Of a stretch of 6,218 nt of DNA, positions 5,533 through 6,218 are shown piece after piece. The notes beneath the pieces are model-generated. The model did no database searches, was not told the DNA's origin, and was given only the letters and a program-made list of their open reading frames with translations. The stretch is from Pseudomonadota bacterium. GTDB taxonomy: Bacteria; Pseudomonadota; Alphaproteobacteria; Rhizobiales; Rhizobiaceae. Each line of letters starts with the position of its first letter. Position 1 is the first letter of the stretch. A program made the translations under genes and the position numbers. The DNA lies in contig JAEXXS010000123.1 of assembly GCA_023451915.1 (NCBI GenBank), forward strand, positions 1 to 6,218, written 5' to 3'.

Positions 5533-6218
5533 CTAACTCCAGGTTAGCTTTCCACTACGATTCAACTCGTCAAAAACCGCACGAGCCACCTCGATCGCGT
5601 TGGGCGTATCGGAATGAACACAGATCGATTCTGCAACGACAGGCACGTCTTTGCCGTTCACCGAGCGCGTCACCCCATGATCAATGGCACGTCGCACTTT
5701 CTCGGCCACATCCGCAGCCGCAATGGGGGGATGTTCACGGGAGATGATCTGACGCCCGTCGTCCCCATAATCAATATCGACATAAAATTCACAACTAAAG
5801 GGAATGCCTCGCCGGGAAAAGACCTCGGACATGCAGCAGTCGGAAAACGCGATAACTGGCACGCCAAATACCTCGGCGGCATCCGCGATACCCTCGGCCA
5901 CCCCCGGTTCATTCTGCGCCATACCGAATAGTGAGCCATGTGGCTTGATGTGCGAGAGCGTCGCGCCTTCAGCACGCAAAAATCCTTCCAGAGCCCCTGT
6001 CTGGTAAATGGTCAGCGCCGCGACTTCCTCACGGGTCATGCGCATGGGCCGACGTCCAAATCCTTCGCGATCCGGCAAACCAGGATGAGATCCGATCTTG
6101 ATCCCTGCCTTTTTTGCGAGACGCACGGTCTTGGCCATGACGACGGGATCGGAAGCGTGAAAACCGCAAGCAATATTGGCGTGCGTCACAAATGGCATGC
6201 AAGCCTCATCGTCGCCAA
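5533..6218 (-). CDS. pxpA: PxpA-like LamB/YcsF family protein, 5' end outside window
   Basis: Member of the family of 5-oxoprolinase subunit A, which with PxpB and PxpC cleaves the lactam 5-oxoproline to glutamate using ATP in the cytoplasm; the family name LamB comes from fungal lactam utilisation. The reading frame runs to the right edge: before the internal ATG at 6198 it reads GDDEAC, matching the family's usual MGDDEAL ahead of the first conserved core. The true start is therefore about 15-20 codons beyond the edge, and 227 residues are visible of about 250. Family motifs in order: ANIACGFHASDP, GSHPGLPDREGFGRR, HIKPHGSLF, and near the end ICVHSDTPNAIEVA. Several differ from the common forms as I remember them (HAGDP, HPSYPDREGFGRR, FADR, HGDTP), so this is a divergent subfamily and the substrate may not be 5-oxoproline. 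No pxpB or pxpC lies in the window; they may lie upstream of it. Confidence 0.9.
   Translation of the reverse strand, partial: GDDEACMPFVTHANIACGFHASDPVVMAKTVRLAKKAGIKIGSHPGLPDREGFGRRPMRMTREEVAALTIYQTGALEGFLRAEGATLSHIKPHGSLFGMAQNEPGVAEGIADAAEVFGVPVIAFSDCCMSEVFSRRGIPFSCEFYVDIDYGDDGRQIISREHPPIAAADVAEKVRRAIDHGVTRSVNGKDVPVVAESICVHSDTPNAIEVARAVFDELNRSGKLTWS
5537..5540 (-). promoter_or_regulatory. Ribosome binding site for the GTG-started chaperonin-like gene
   Basis: GGAG on the minus strand, 8 bases before the GTG at 5528. It overlaps the last Trp-Ser codons of the pxpA-like gene (TGG AGT TAG), so ribosomes ending there can restart at once. It decides the start of the chaperonin-like protein and indicates coupled translation. 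Confidence 0.65.

Noticed and set aside
5533..6198. ATG at 6198 as the start of the PxpA-like protein
   Set aside because: Six more in-frame codons to the window edge encode GDDEAC, which matches the conserved family N-terminus, so this Met is internal and the gene is cut by the edge.

Overview
The window is one tightly packed run of six genes, all on the minus strand and so transcribed from right to left. It contains no RNA gene, mobile element, CRISPR array or long non-coding stretch. Both ends are cut inside genes. Protein sequence character and moderately high GC suggest an alphaproteobacterium, probably a member of the Hyphomicrobiales (Brucella/Ochrobactrum/Rhizobium-like). That placement is an inference from general appearance and was not tested by a search.

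In transcription order the genes are: (1) a PxpA-like LamB/YcsF protein (5533-6218, 5' end outside the window), the family of the 5-oxoprolinase A subunit; (2) a 481-residue, strongly diverged GroEL/Cpn60-like protein (4083-5528, GTG start); (3) a PotA-type ABC transporter ATPase with a C-terminal TOBE-like region (2959-4047); (4) a PotD-like periplasmic solute-binding protein with a twin-arginine-type signal (1720-2919); (5) a PotB-like permease (690-1628); (6) a PotC-like permease (1-685, 3' end outside the window). Genes 3-6 make a complete binding-protein-dependent importer of the spermidine/putrescine type, lacking only the last part of the second permease. Intergenic gaps are 4, 35, 39, 91 and 4 bases, which suggests a single operon. 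The 91-base gap after the binding-protein gene holds a GC-rich stem-loop of the kind that often lets a binding protein be made in excess over its permeases.

The most unusual element is the chaperonin-like gene. It aligns by eye with GroEL over nearly its whole length. It keeps nucleotide-pocket motifs (GPxGR, GDGT, GGG, a late DP) but has replaced both aspartates needed for ATP hydrolysis (GroEL D52 and D398), most of the hydrophobic substrate/GroES-binding residues of the apical domain, and the Gly-Met tail. It sits between a lactam-hydrolase-type gene and an importer, not beside groES. I infer a repurposed chaperonin fold serving a small-molecule uptake and catabolism operon: the importer brings in a nitrogenous compound, the PxpA-like protein (probably with partner subunits encoded outside the window) opens a lactam or related ring, and the chaperonin-like protein has an unknown, possibly scaffolding or nucleotide-sensing, role. 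The substrate cannot be read from the sequence.
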